DNA of 64,000 bases from contig NZ_BILX01000008.1 of assembly GCF_004000785.1 (NCBI RefSeq), forward strand, positions 95,784 to 159,783. The letters run 5' to 3'. The position numbers were made by a program, and so were the translations under genes. Each line of letters begins with the position of its first letter. Within the stretch, counting starts at the first letter, position 1. The notes beneath the pieces are model-generated. The model was not told where the DNA came from. It ran no database searches and was given only the letters and a program-made list of their open reading frames with translations. Below, one piece after another: positions 51,302 through 60,477 of this stretch. This stretch comes from Paenibacillus ehimensis NBRC 15659 (lineage in GTDB: Bacteria; Bacillota; Bacilli; Paenibacillales; NBRC-103111).

Positions 51302-51977
51302 GTGTTTCCCCTCCTGTGTATACCCTTTAGACCGGCGAGAGCGCAGTTAGGTTTCAGTGTTTCGAAAAAAATCCTCGTTCAGCCATTACCGTCATGCATA
51401 CGCGCGAGTCGCACTTTCGGGCGGCAACTTTCAATAACGGTCACCTTCGACATTTTTATACAATTTATCCCAAAAGCTGAATTGACCCTCCCGCTATCAA
51501 CTTTTCTCCCGAACCTTCCCCGGGAACGCTGTCCTTTTGGCCTACGCTATCCTCCTCCCGGTCGCACGCCAACCGACTAATTCTGCAGCCGCTTTTCACC
51601 GGTTTAACCTATGGTTATTTCATTCGCAGCCTTCCCGGTATTTTCTTTTTGAAAACGAATACATTTTATTAAAATTGTATTGAAAACACTGGTATATTGT
51701 GGTAGCTTGGTAATATATTTTTACAATCTTAATATTACAAATCATCCATTAATCTTTTACCACACCTAGAATTTGGGACGAGCACTCACTTCCATCCGGG
51801 CCTTCCTCATGCTCCCGCCGTCCCCGAGCCGCCAACTCTGCTGCTCTGTCTCCCTTACTTCATTGAACCTGCATAACAACGCAGCAGTCGATGCGACTTG
51901 CGTATTTTTGCAACGGAATCACAGAACGATTCATCGTCGTTCTTGATTATACAAAATCATGAAAAAGGAGCGAGCTT
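51302..51977. other. 676-base gene-free interval
   Basis: The left end holds the ECF-type promoter of the sigma remnant. The middle (about 51640-51760) is very AT-rich, with several TATATT/TTGAAA elements that could serve the binding-protein gene. The stretch 51780-51900 is GC-rich with no ORF. I find no tRNA, riboswitch core or CRISPR pattern. Confidence 0.5.
51325..51354 (-). promoter_or_regulatory. ECF-type promoter upstream of the sigma remnant
   Basis: TGAAAC (51349-51354) followed after 18 bases by GTCTAA (51325-51330), with an extended CGGTCT context, resembles self-regulated ECF promoters (TGAAAC and CGTCTA). Confidence 0.5.
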
Positions 51978-53648
51978 ATGAAGATTCGCAAATGGCTGGC
52001 TACAACGGTCATCTTGACTGTTGTCGGCGCAACGGCAGCCGGATGTACCGGCGGCAGCGGTACGACTCCCGGTACGGGAACCGAAGGCGGCGAGAAGAGC
52101 GCTGCCCCCAAGCAGGAAATCACCCTTAATTTCAGGACGGAGCCGGGGGCGATGGACGTCTCCAAATCGACACAGGTGGCAGCGTTTACCGTCATGAACG
52201 CCGTCAGTGAAGGGCTGTACCGTCTGAATAAGGACGGGAAGGCCGAGCCGGGGCTTGCTAAAGACATGCCGAAAATTTCGGAGGACGGTAAAACGTACAC
52301 GATCCAGCTGAAAGACAATTTGGTCTATTCCGACGGCCAGCCGGTCAAAGCCGAAGACTTCGTTTACTCGTACCGGCGTACGCTGGACCCTTCGACTAAA
52401 GCGCTGTATGCATTTATGGTAGCTTGGATTAAAGGCGGGGCGGACGTGCAGAAAGCCAAAACCCCCCAAGAGCTCGAAGCGGCGAAGAAAGCGCTCGGCG
52501 TTAAGGCACTGGATGAAAAAACGGTGGAAATCACCTTGGAACGCCCGATTCCATTCTTCACCGAGCAATTATCCTTCCTGCAATTTTTCCCGCAACGCAA
52601 AGATATCGTCGAGAAGTATGGCGACAAAAACGGCGCAGACGCAGAATCCGCCATCGGACCGGGACCGTTCAAGCTGGCCCAATGGGATCATGAGCAGCAG
52701 CTCGTCTTAGTCAAAAACGATAAATATTGGGACAAAGATAATGTCAAGCTGGAAAAAATCACGCTGAACATCGTCAAAGACGAGAACACCGGTCTGAACC
52801 TGTTCCAAACCGGAGCGACCCAGCTGCAAAACATCACCCGCGAGAGCATTAACCAGTGGGAAGGAAAGCCGGAATTCGTCCTGCAGCCCGAGCTGTCTTC
52901 CTGGTATATTAAGCTGAGCCAGGAGAACGTCCCGGCCTTCAAGAATAAAAAAATCCGTCAAGCGCTTGCGCTTGCCATCGACACCAAAGCATTCATCGAA
53001 ACCGTTACAGGCAAAGGCCCCGTGCCGGCTACCGGCTTCGTACCGAACGGAACGAGCGACGGCAACGGCGGAGAGTTCCGCAAAAAAGCGGGCGAGCTGC
53101 GGCCGAAATTCGACCCGGCCAAAGCGAAGCAATTGCTGCAAGAAGGCTTGAAGGAGCTGGGCGTGGCGCAGCTGCCGAAGTTCAAGCTTCAAGCGGACGA
53201 CAACGGAGTCGGACCGAAATCCGTCGAATTCATTCTCGCCCAATGGAAGCAAAATCTCGGCGTCGAGGCGATCGGCGAGCCGGTTCCGCACAAGCTGCGC
53301 GTAGATAACGAGAACAACCACAAATACGAAGCGTCTCTCTCCGGCTGGAGCGCCGATTACAACGATCCGATGACGTTCCTTGAGATGTGGGTGACCGGCA
53401 ATGAATTCAACGATGTGGGTTGGTCCAATGCCGAGTACGACAAGTTTATTAAAGGCGCGCAGGGCGAGTTGGATAAAGCGAAGCGTTCGCAGATGATGGT
53501 TGACGGCGAAAAAATACTGATGGAGGAAATGCCGATCATCCCGAACTACTTCCGCTCCCTGAGCTGGCTCAAAGACCCGAAACTGCAAGGCGTGGTCTTC
53601 CCGCCGTATGCGCTTGAATACGAACTCAAGTGGGCGTATGTGAAGTAA
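51978..53648 (+). CDS. Oligopeptide-binding lipoprotein (OppA family)
   Basis: This is a 556-residue extracellular binding protein. The signal ends in a clear lipobox (ATAAGC, Cys near residue 17), followed by a Gly/Ser/Thr linker. The family 5 domain follows, with VMNAVSEGLYRLNKDGKAEP near residue 75 and SGWSADYNDPMTFL near 455. It should capture peptides for import. No permease or ATPase genes are nearby, so it must borrow a transporter encoded elsewhere. AAAAAGGAG lies before ATG 51978; a strong terminator follows. Confidence 0.94.
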   Translation: MKIRKWLATTVILTVVGATAAGCTGGSGTTPGTGTEGGEKSAAPKQEITLNFRTEPGAMDVSKSTQVAAFTVMNAVSEGLYRLNKDGKAEPGLAKDMPKISEDGKTYTIQLKDNLVYSDGQPVKAEDFVYSYRRTLDPSTKALYAFMVAWIKGGADVQKAKTPQELEAAKKALGVKALDEKTVEITLERPIPFFTEQLSFLQFFPQRKDIVEKYGDKNGADAESAIGPGPFKLAQWDHEQQLVLVKNDKYWDKDNVKLEKITLNIVKDENTGLNLFQTGATQLQNITRESINQWEGKPEFVLQPELSSWYIKLSQENVPAFKNKKIRQALALAIDTKAFIETVTGKGPVPATGFVPNGTSDGNGGEFRKKAGELRPKFDPAKAKQLLQEGLKELGVAQLPKFKLQADDNGVGPKSVEFILAQWKQNLGVEAIGEPVPHKLRVDNENNHKYEASLSGWSADYNDPMTFLEMWVTGNEFNDVGWSNAEYDKFIKGAQGELDKAKRSQMMVDGEKILMEEMPIIPNYFRSLSWLKDPKLQGVVFPPYALEYELKWAYVK

Positions 53649-53669
53649 GTTCGAGCCCCAAAAAAGCGA

Positions 53670-53714
53670 AAGCCGTTCTTCCGTTGAACAGCCAACGGAG
53701 GACGGCTTTTTTTC
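53670..53714 (+). terminator. Terminator after the oligopeptide-binding protein gene
   Basis: A long stem AAAGCCGT...ACGGCTTT with inner CCGTTG/CAACGG pairing is followed by a seven-T run. Confidence 0.9.
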
Positions 53715-53820
53715 TATGGCGGGCCTGCTGGACCTGTACCATTGTTTGAACTAAGGCTTCGCCTTATAATCAGGGTATCGTTCAACCTACACTTTAACTG
53801 CCCGAAAGGAGGGTGACCGC

Positions 53821-55011
53821 ATGGCATCGGCTTCATCCCGTCCCCGGGCGGTCATTATCGGCGCCGGTATCGGCGGATTATCGGCAGCGATTGCGCTGCA
53901 ATCCGCCGGGTGGGACGTCTCGGTCTACGAGAGGACACGCGCCCTGTCGGGCATCGGCGCAGGCATCGTGCTCGCCGCCAATGCCATGAAAGCGCTGCGG
54001 CAGCTTGGAGCGGACCAGCAGGTAAGCCGCCTCGGAGCCCCCGTACGGCAAGCGGACATTTATACTTCGGACGGACGGCTGCTGGTATCGCTGCCGACAG
54101 ACGAGCAAGCCCGGCGATACGGGGTGCAGAGCTACCTGATTCACCGGGCCGATTTGCATTCCGCTCTGCTCGGCCGCCTGGAGCCCGGGACAGTACGCAC
54201 GGATAAGCGTTTGCGCCGCTGGAAGCAGAGTGAGCGGCGCATCGAAGCCGTCTTCGAGGACGGCACCACCGCGGAAGGAGACGTGCTGATCGGCGCCGAC
54301 GGCCTCCACTCTGCCGTTCGGGCGCAGCTCTTCGGCGAGGCCGCCCCGCTTCGTTATGCCGGCTATTCCGCGCTGCGAGGCATCGCGCATTGGCACGACG
54401 AACGGTTTCCGTTCGAGCGGGGCGGCGGCTTCGAGGCTTGGGGGCCAGGCAAGCGGTTCGGCGTCTCGGCGATCGGGCAGGGACGCATTTTCTGGTTCGC
54501 TGCCGTCAATGCGCCGCAAGGCCAAGAGCTCCCTCCCGCCGAGAGGAAGGCGGCCGCGCTGCGCCAATTTCGCGGCTGGATGGAGCCGATCGAGGCGCTG
54601 ATCTCCGCGACCGACGAGGCCTCCATCCTTTCGCACGATATTTTCGACCGCCGGCCGCTCGCCGGCTGGAGCCGGGGACGCGTGACCTTGCTTGGCGACG
54701 CCGCGCACCCCATGCTGCCCAACCTCGGGCAAGGCGGGGCGCAGGCGATGGAAGACGCCCTTGCGCTAGCCCGCTGCCTGCGGCAGGCATGCGGCACCCC
54801 GGGCACGCCTGATGCCGCCGCCGCTCTGCGTCAATACGAGCGGGAACGGTTCCGGCGGACCGCGCTGGTCGTCCGCAGGTCGCGCGGGATGGGCCGGATG
54901 GTGCAGCTCGCGCACCCCGCCGCCATGGCCGTCCGAAACCGGCTGCTTCGCCTTCTCCCCGCCCAAATGCAAATCAGCCGGCTGGACTGGCTGGTCGGGT
55001 ATGAGCCTTAA
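53821..55011 (+). CDS. FAD-dependent monooxygenase (UbiH/PHBH-like)
   Basis: This 396-residue flavoprotein has the N-terminal dinucleotide motif IIGAGIGGLSAA near residue 12, the DG motif IGADGLHSAVR near 158, and the GD motif LLGDAAHPMLPNLGQGG near 290. The order is that of aromatic-ring hydroxylases. The substrate cannot be read. AAAGGAGGGTG precedes ATG 53821. It is convergent with the peptidase operon, with five bases between. Confidence 0.92.
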   Translation: MASASSRPRAVIIGAGIGGLSAAIALQSAGWDVSVYERTRALSGIGAGIVLAANAMKALRQLGADQQVSRLGAPVRQADIYTSDGRLLVSLPTDEQARRYGVQSYLIHRADLHSALLGRLEPGTVRTDKRLRRWKQSERRIEAVFEDGTTAEGDVLIGADGLHSAVRAQLFGEAAPLRYAGYSALRGIAHWHDERFPFERGGGFEAWGPGKRFGVSAIGQGRIFWFAAVNAPQGQELPPAERKAAALRQFRGWMEPIEALISATDEASILSHDIFDRRPLAGWSRGRVTLLGDAAHPMLPNLGQGGAQAMEDALALARCLRQACGTPGTPDAAAALRQYERERFRRTALVVRRSRGMGRMVQLAHPAAMAVRNRLLRLLPAQMQISRLDWLVGYEP

Positions 55012-55016
55012 CCCGA

Positions 55017-56099
55017 TCAGCGCCTGAGTACAGCCAGCACTTCCTCAACCGGCAAGGCGGCGACCGTTCTTCCTTTGCGCCCCGTGGTCGTCTCCGCCAT
55101 AAACAAGGAGTTGTAGATTGCTTCCTCGGTCGCCTCTGCGACGGCGCGGAAGCATTCGGACATCAGACGCCCGTCTTCGCGAACGACGCGGAGCTCCAGC
55201 ACGCCGGAAGCCGGCGTATGCGGAATGCGGTTGCCGTTGCTAAAGGCGATCACGATGTCGCCGCTTCCGTGATGCGCGATCGAGCCGGTGCGCGCCAAAC
55301 CGAAGCCCGCCCGCTTGGCAATCCGCTTCAATTGGCGGGCGTCCATCGGCAGGTCGGTGCCGGCTACGATGATGATCGAGCCGTCATTGTCCCGTGCCTC
55401 CTCCGGCTTCGCACGAAGGGCCTCGCCCACAGGCTTCCCAAGGATGGTCAAATCTTCCCCAAGGCCGAAGTTCGTCAGCACCAACACGCCGAAATGGTAA
55501 GTTTCCCCACCCACTTCTACCTGTCTGGATGATGTCCCGATTCCTCCCTTGTAGCCGAAGCAGACCATCCCGGTTCCGGCTCCAACCGCCCCTTCCAAGA
55601 CGCGGCGGTCCTTGGCTGCCCATCCCTGCCGGATCGCTTCCATCGCATGCTCCGGACGGACATGAAGTCCTCTCATGTCGTTTAGCGACGAGTCGTTGCA
55701 TTCTCCGGTGACGACGTTCAGCGAGCCGTCGCGGTCTCCGATTCCGTCATCCTGTGCCAGCATATAACGAAGCGTGCCTTCGGTCACCGCCGGTACGCCG
55801 AACGTATTCGTCAGCATGATCGGCGATTCGATGACGCCCAGCTCGTCCACTTGAACGAGACCGGCCGTTTTGCCGAAGCCGTTGATTACATGCGCCGCAG
55901 CAACCGTTTTTTCGCGAAACCAATCGCCTTGATGGGGCAAAATCGCCGTGACCCCCGTCCGGACGCAAGCGTCGGGGCGGTCCTCGTGTAACGTCACATG
56001 CCCTACGGATACTCCCGGGACATCCGCGATACTGTTAAGCTGTCCGGTCGGAAGCTTTCCGACGGTAAATCCGTAATCGCGCAATCGCTTTCTGCTCAT
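55017..56099 (-). CDS. P1/S58-family aminopeptidase (DmpA-like)
   Basis: This 360-residue Ntn-type hydrolase is related to DmpA, an L-aminopeptidase/D-alanine esterase. Self-cleavage would occur within YKGGIGTSSR near residue 185, before a Ser nucleophile. Other family parts are GVSVGHVTL near 30 and ECNDSSLNDM near 133. DmpA-type enzymes can release N-terminal D- or L-residues. It is the last gene of a four-gene unit starting with the D-amino acid aminotransferase. Confidence 0.9.
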   Translation of the reverse strand: MSRKRLRDYGFTVGKLPTGQLNSIADVPGVSVGHVTLHEDRPDACVRTGVTAILPHQGDWFREKTVAAAHVINGFGKTAGLVQVDELGVIESPIMLTNTFGVPAVTEGTLRYMLAQDDGIGDRDGSLNVVTGECNDSSLNDMRGLHVRPEHAMEAIRQGWAAKDRRVLEGAVGAGTGMVCFGYKGGIGTSSRQVEVGGETYHFGVLVLTNFGLGEDLTILGKPVGEALRAKPEEARDNDGSIIIVAGTDLPMDARQLKRIAKRAGFGLARTGSIAHHGSGDIVIAFSNGNRIPHTPASGVLELRVVREDGRLMSECFRAVAEATEEAIYNSLFMAETTTGRKGRTVAALPVEEVLAVLRR

Positions 56100-56113
56100 A
56101 AGCTATTCTCCCT

Positions 56114-57442
56114 TTATTCGTTTACGCGCTTCAGCATGCGTGAGCCGTAGAAGGCGGCCCAAGCCTTCGGCTCGTCCTTGAAGAAGAACCGGATCGGATA
56201 GCCGCTTTCTGCGATGACCAGCGTACGGTCGTCGCTGGCCCGCAGCGCGAAGACTTTGCCGTCAATGACAGCGACGGGCGAATGCCCTTCAAGCACGATG
56301 TCGACGCTGCCGCCCTCGGCGGATCGGTAAGCGCCGGTCAGGCGCAGCAGCTCCTCCGGAGAGGCCTCGTACGTCGGCTCCACGCTGCTCTTTTGCCCCA
56401 AGGGGAAGCCGAGCGCCGTATTGACCGCCGCCAACCACAGCTCGTTTGCGGGCACGTTCGCCACGTTCGTCAAGACGGCGGCCACCAGCCCGCGTTCGGG
56501 CACGAAGCCAAAATACGACGATACCCCGGGCTGGCCGCCTCCGTGCTCGACAAGCGTAACGCCGGAATAGTCGGGGATGATCCGCAGCGCACAGCCGTAG
56601 AACACATTTCTGCCGATCCGGTGTATCGGCTCCCGCATCTGCCTCAAGCTTTCGCTCCGCGCCACGGAGCGGCCGTTCGAAGGCTCGGCATCGTTCACGT
56701 AAATTTGCCCGTATTTCAGCAGGTCGCGCACCGTCGACCGAATGCCTCCGCCCGCTTCATAGTTGCCCAGCTTGGGCCATGGCACCTCGTCCAGCGTTCG
56801 TGTGCCGCCGCGCTTCACATACGGCACAGAGACGTTATCCCAAGCGGCCAGCTCTTCCAAGCTGAATGTGGACCGGCTCAGCTGCAGCGGCTCCATAATC
56901 CGCTCAGCGATCGCCGTTCGGAACGGGCGGCCCGTGAGCCGCTCGATGATCGCCCCGAGCAGCAGGAATGTGTCGTTGCAGTAGCTGAAATATTCCCCCG
57001 GCGCTCCCAATAGCTCCATCTCTTCGCTCGCCAAATAGTCGAGGTGCTCGGCGAACCGCCGAAGCTCCTCCCGGCGGCGCAGCGGCGGGACGCCCGCCGT
57101 ATGGGAAAGCAGGTGCCTCACGCGGATGCCGTCGCTCCGCATGCCGCCGGAAGTGCGCAGCTTGAACCCGGGAAGGTGCTTCGTGACAGGATCGTCCAAC
57201 GAAAGCTTGCCTTCCTCCGCAAGCTGCATGATCGCCAAGGCCGTGAACGACTTGGTGACCGACGCGATGCCGAACACCGTATCCGGGGTAACGGGCTCTC
57301 CCGTTGCCATGCTTCTAACGCCGAACCCCTGCTGGTAGACGGTCTCCCCGTGCAGCGAGACGGCCACGGCTGCGCCGGGGATCGCCTCTTTCTCCATCAT
57401 CGCTTTCACATAGGCTTCGAATCCGGACCAGTTGCCGGTCAT
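56114..57442 (-). CDS. Serine hydrolase, beta-lactamase/D-aminopeptidase type (S12)
   Basis: This 442-residue penicillin-binding-protein-like enzyme has the catalytic SVTK near residue 61, the second motif YCN near 152, and a third-motif region HGGGQPG near 300. There is no signal peptide, so it probably acts in the cytoplasm, and a C-terminal beta domain of about 90 residues is present. This fits D-aminopeptidase or esterase activity better than wall synthesis. GGAGGTG lies six bases before ATG 57442. It is in an operon with M19, S58 and aminotransferase genes. Confidence 0.87.
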   Translation of the reverse strand: MTGNWSGFEAYVKAMMEKEAIPGAAVAVSLHGETVYQQGFGVRSMATGEPVTPDTVFGIASVTKSFTALAIMQLAEEGKLSLDDPVTKHLPGFKLRTSGGMRSDGIRVRHLLSHTAGVPPLRRREELRRFAEHLDYLASEEMELLGAPGEYFSYCNDTFLLLGAIIERLTGRPFRTAIAERIMEPLQLSRSTFSLEELAAWDNVSVPYVKRGGTRTLDEVPWPKLGNYEAGGGIRSTVRDLLKYGQIYVNDAEPSNGRSVARSESLRQMREPIHRIGRNVFYGCALRIIPDYSGVTLVEHGGGQPGVSSYFGFVPERGLVAAVLTNVANVPANELWLAAVNTALGFPLGQKSSVEPTYEASPEELLRLTGAYRSAEGGSVDIVLEGHSPVAVIDGKVFALRASDDRTLVIAESGYPIRFFFKDEPKAWAAFYGSRMLKRVNE

Positions 57443-57472
57443 GACAGCACCTCCATAGACTGCGCAGTCCTC

Positions 57473-58420
57473 TTACTTCGGACGGTTGCGCAAAAAGTTC
57501 CCTGCGGCAAATCCGCGCACTTCGTCTTCCTTATAATATTTTAGCAGCTCGTTGATCAAGTTCTGGCTTTTGCCCGCGTGCTCCAAGCCTGCGACAAACT
57601 CGGAAATCCCGTCAAAATCCGAACCGAGCCCGATATGCCGCACGCCGCCGAGCGCGCACAAATGATCGATATGCTTTAACAAATCGGCGATCGTTACATG
57701 CCTTTCCCGCTTCACAAAGGCAGGGCAATAAATAACGTGAACCGTCCCGCCCTTCGCAAACAGCGCCTTAACCTGTTCGTCCGTTAAATTGCGCGGGTGA
57801 TCGCAAACCGCCCGCGCGTTGGCGTGGCTTGCCATCGGATATTCCGCCAGCTCAACCACATCCCAGAACGCCCGCTCGCACAAATGAGCCACATCGGTCA
57901 GCAGCCGGTGCTCGTTATTGAACCGCACAATGTCCCGGCCGAACGTGGTAAGTCCGGCGCCGCGCGGCTCCAGCACGCCGTCGGCAGCGAGATTGGCGTA
58001 ATTCCAGGTCAAGCCGACCGCACGCACGCCAAGCTGGTATAAAATGTGCAGCTGGCGCAGGTCGTTGCCGATGGGATCGACGCCTTCCAGCGTCAGCATG
58101 GCTCCGATCTGCCCCGGTTCGAGCGTGTCAAAATCGGTCCAGCTGCGAATCTGCTTCATTTCCGGATGCTTCCCGAGGACCTCGTCGTAGAAATAATGAA
58201 TCTGATCCAGCGCCGCTTGAAACTTCTGCTCCGCCTTGAGTTGAGGCGGAACGAAGACCGCAAAGCACTGGACCTTCACGCCGCCCTGCTGCAGCCTAGC
58301 CTTGTTCGTCGCCAGCTCCTCCGAGCTGCCGTAGGACAGCTGTCCGCCGCTTTTCCAGAGCTTATACAGCGCGTCGCAATGAAAGTCGATGATTTCGATG
58401 TTTTGCCCCATTTCTTTCAT
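57473..58420 (-). CDS. M19-family dipeptidase
   Basis: This 315-residue zinc enzyme is of the renal-dipeptidase type. Metal-site motifs are IDFHCDAL near residue 11, LTLEGVDPIG near 108, ASHANARAV near 196, and GLGSDFDGI near 262. Members cut dipeptides and often accept a D-residue at the C-terminal position. It lies ten bases after the aminotransferase gene and 30 bases before the S12 gene, so it belongs to the same transcript. Confidence 0.92.
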   Translation of the reverse strand: MKEMGQNIEIIDFHCDALYKLWKSGGQLSYGSSEELATNKARLQQGGVKVQCFAVFVPPQLKAEQKFQAALDQIHYFYDEVLGKHPEMKQIRSWTDFDTLEPGQIGAMLTLEGVDPIGNDLRQLHILYQLGVRAVGLTWNYANLAADGVLEPRGAGLTTFGRDIVRFNNEHRLLTDVAHLCERAFWDVVELAEYPMASHANARAVCDHPRNLTDEQVKALFAKGGTVHVIYCPAFVKRERHVTIADLLKHIDHLCALGGVRHIGLGSDFDGISEFVAGLEHAGKSQNLINELLKYYKEDEVRGFAAGNFLRNRPK

Positions 58421-58430
58421 CCAGCCTTTC

Positions 58431-59273
58431 CTAGTCCTGTCCCGTCATTGCGCGGAACCGCTCGTACAGCGCCCGCGCGACCGGTCCCGGCTTGCCGTCT
58501 CTGACCAAGCTTCCGTCCTCGAAACGGACGACCGGCATCACTTCCGTCGTCGTACTGGTGATGAACGCTTCGTCCGCCTGCCGCAGCTCCTCCGGCGTAA
58601 ACGATTGCTCGATGAACGGGATACGCAGCTCGTGCGCGATCCGCTGCACCGCCATTCTCGTAATGCCTGCCAAAATCTGATTGGACAGCGGCGCCGTCCG
58701 GATCGCTCCGTCTTTGACCATGTAGACGTTGGAGCTTGTTCCTTCCGTCACTTGCCCGTCCCGCACGAGAACCGCTTCAAGGCATCCGCGTTCGGACGCG
58801 GCTTGCTTGGCCAAAATGTTGGGCAGCAGGTTGAGCGACTTGATCCAGCAGTTCAGCCAGCGCTCGTCCGGATGCAGCATGACGCTGATGCCGGCGGCCC
58901 TTGCGTCGGCCGGTATTTCCCGAAACGGCTTCGCCGTCATCGAGACGGACGCCGGGCATGCCGGAAACAAATGATTGCGGGGGGCGATACCGCGCGTTGC
59001 CTGCACATAAAGATCAAGATCCGACAGCCCGCTTTTTTGCGTCAATTCGCCGATGATTCGCTTCAACGACTCGCCGTCGTGCCCGATTTCCAGACGGATC
59101 GCCGCGGCGCTCTTGAACAAGCGGTCCAAATGCTCGTCGAGCATAAAAGGCCGCCCTTGGTAAACGCGGATCACCTCATATACGCCGTCCCCGAATTGAT
59201 GTCCCCGTTCGTCGATCGGAACGGCCGGTTCGTCCGATTGAATAAAGCTCCCGTTACAATAGGCCAAAGCCAT
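58431..59273 (-). CDS. dat: D-amino acid aminotransferase
   Basis: This 280-residue class IV pyridoxal-phosphate enzyme has the lysine in WIKSLNLLPN near residue 145, EAVLVRDGQVTEGTSSNVY near 170 and a typical opening YCNGSFIQSDEP. It interconverts D-alanine and D-glutamate with their oxo acids. B. subtilis Dat is 282 residues. GGGAGGG precedes ATG 59273. It is first gene of the peptidase operon and divergent from a LysR gene that may control it. Confidence 0.93.
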   Translation of the reverse strand: MALAYCNGSFIQSDEPAVPIDERGHQFGDGVYEVIRVYQGRPFMLDEHLDRLFKSAAAIRLEIGHDGESLKRIIGELTQKSGLSDLDLYVQATRGIAPRNHLFPACPASVSMTAKPFREIPADARAAGISVMLHPDERWLNCWIKSLNLLPNILAKQAASERGCLEAVLVRDGQVTEGTSSNVYMVKDGAIRTAPLSNQILAGITRMAVQRIAHELRIPFIEQSFTPEELRQADEAFITSTTTEVMPVVRFEDGSLVRDGKPGPVARALYERFRAMTGQD

Positions 59274-59397
59274 GATGCAGCCCTCCCTGGTTAATGTCTC
59301 ATGTTACTAACAAACTAATTGATTTCCGCAGGCCGGTCCAATAGGATAATGACATAGTGGGTATAAAAAAATATAATACGAGGATGGGAGGCGTTTT
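59274..59397. promoter_or_regulatory. Divergent promoter region between dat and the LysR gene
   Basis: This is a short AT-rich region of 124 bases between two divergent genes, the usual site for LysR binding. Several T-N11-A motifs are possible, but none stands out enough to name. Confidence 0.4.
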
Positions 59398-60309
59398 ATG
59401 AATACGGATCACGTTGAATGTTTTGTCATGGTGGCTCTGACCGGAAGCTTCAGCAAAGCGGCCAACCTGCTGTATTTGTCCCAGCCTACGGTAAGCCAGA
59501 GGATCAAAGCGCTCGAAGCCGACCTGAACTGCAGGCTGTTTCAACGAACCGGCCATGCCATCGCCTTGACGGAGGAAGGCGAAAGCTTCCTTCCCTATGC
59601 GAAAAGCATGCTGCAATCGCTTCAGGACGGGCAGCAGGCGATCCAACGGATTCACGGGAAATTGGAAGGAGAGCTGTCCGTCGCTTCCGTTTTCGGGGCG
59701 GCCTTTTACCTGCTGCCTCAGCTCGTGGAGCAGTTCCAAATGCTCTACCCGAAGGTGAAGCTGACGATTTTGACCGGGCATTCGCATCAGGTGCTTGATA
59801 TGGTGTTAAACCACGAGGTATCCTTCGGGATCGCCCGGGCCGTCAATCATCCGCAGATCCGGCGCATTCCGATCCTGAAGGACGATATGCTGCTGGCGGT
59901 CTATCCGGGCCATCCGTTTCACGACCGCAAGCAGGTGACGATTGAAGATGTCGCCAAGGAGCGGCTCATTTTATTCAATCGCGGCTCGCTCGATTGGACG
60001 CTGATTAACGGGGCGTTCAGCCACTTCCGGCTGGACCGGCACGTGGTCATGGAGGCGGATAACATCGAGGTGGTCAAGCGGATGGTTAAGCAACGGCTGG
60101 GCATCGCGTTTCTGCCCCGCTTCTCGATCCTCCACGATTTAGAGAGGGACGAGCTGCGCGAGGTGGAAGTCGCCGGACTGCCGCAGCTGAACCGCAATTT
60201 CGAGCTGATTTATTTGAAAGACATGTCGCTGAACCAGATCATGGAGCAGTTTATCGGCTTCTTATGCCAGCACCATGCGCAGACCGGCCATTGGCCGGAT
60301 CGGGGATAA
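59398..60309 (+). CDS. LysR-family regulator, divergent from the dat operon
   Basis: This 303-residue regulator has the N-terminal helix-turn-helix GSFSKAANLLYLSQPTVSQR near residue 17 and a periplasmic-binding-like effector domain (SVASVFGAAFYLLPQLVEQF near 95). Its position head to head with dat suggests control of the D-amino-acid/peptide operon. GGGAGG precedes ATG 59398. The effector is unknown. Confidence 0.93.
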   Translation: MNTDHVECFVMVALTGSFSKAANLLYLSQPTVSQRIKALEADLNCRLFQRTGHAIALTEEGESFLPYAKSMLQSLQDGQQAIQRIHGKLEGELSVASVFGAAFYLLPQLVEQFQMLYPKVKLTILTGHSHQVLDMVLNHEVSFGIARAVNHPQIRRIPILKDDMLLAVYPGHPFHDRKQVTIEDVAKERLILFNRGSLDWTLINGAFSHFRLDRHVVMEADNIEVVKRMVKQRLGIAFLPRFSILHDLERDELREVEVAGLPQLNRNFELIYLKDMSLNQIMEQFIGFLCQHHAQTGHWPDRG

Positions 60310-60388
60310 GAACGAATGTGGCAAGCTTGGCAAAGCTTCCGCGCGTTATTCTAAGCCGTCTCCCCGCGGCGTTCTGAAAGGCGTGCGA

Positions 60389-60416
60389 AAAAACGCCGGA
60401 AACCATGGCTCCGGCG
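60389..60416 (-). terminator. Hairpin between the two LysR genes with T run on the minus strand
   Basis: CGCCGGA pairs with TCCGGCG, and the minus strand has a T6 run. No minus-strand gene ends here, so it may stop antisense transcription from the aldo/keto reductase side, or be fortuitous. Confidence 0.35.
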
Positions 60417-60477
60417 CGGGCGATTCTGATGTATACTTATCAGGAGAAACAATCCTTTGTGCGAAGGAAGCAAAAGA

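Noticed and set aside
51780..51900. GC-rich stretch before the peptide-binding gene as a possible riboswitch
   Set aside because: No conserved riboswitch core or terminator/antiterminator pair could be recognised by eye.
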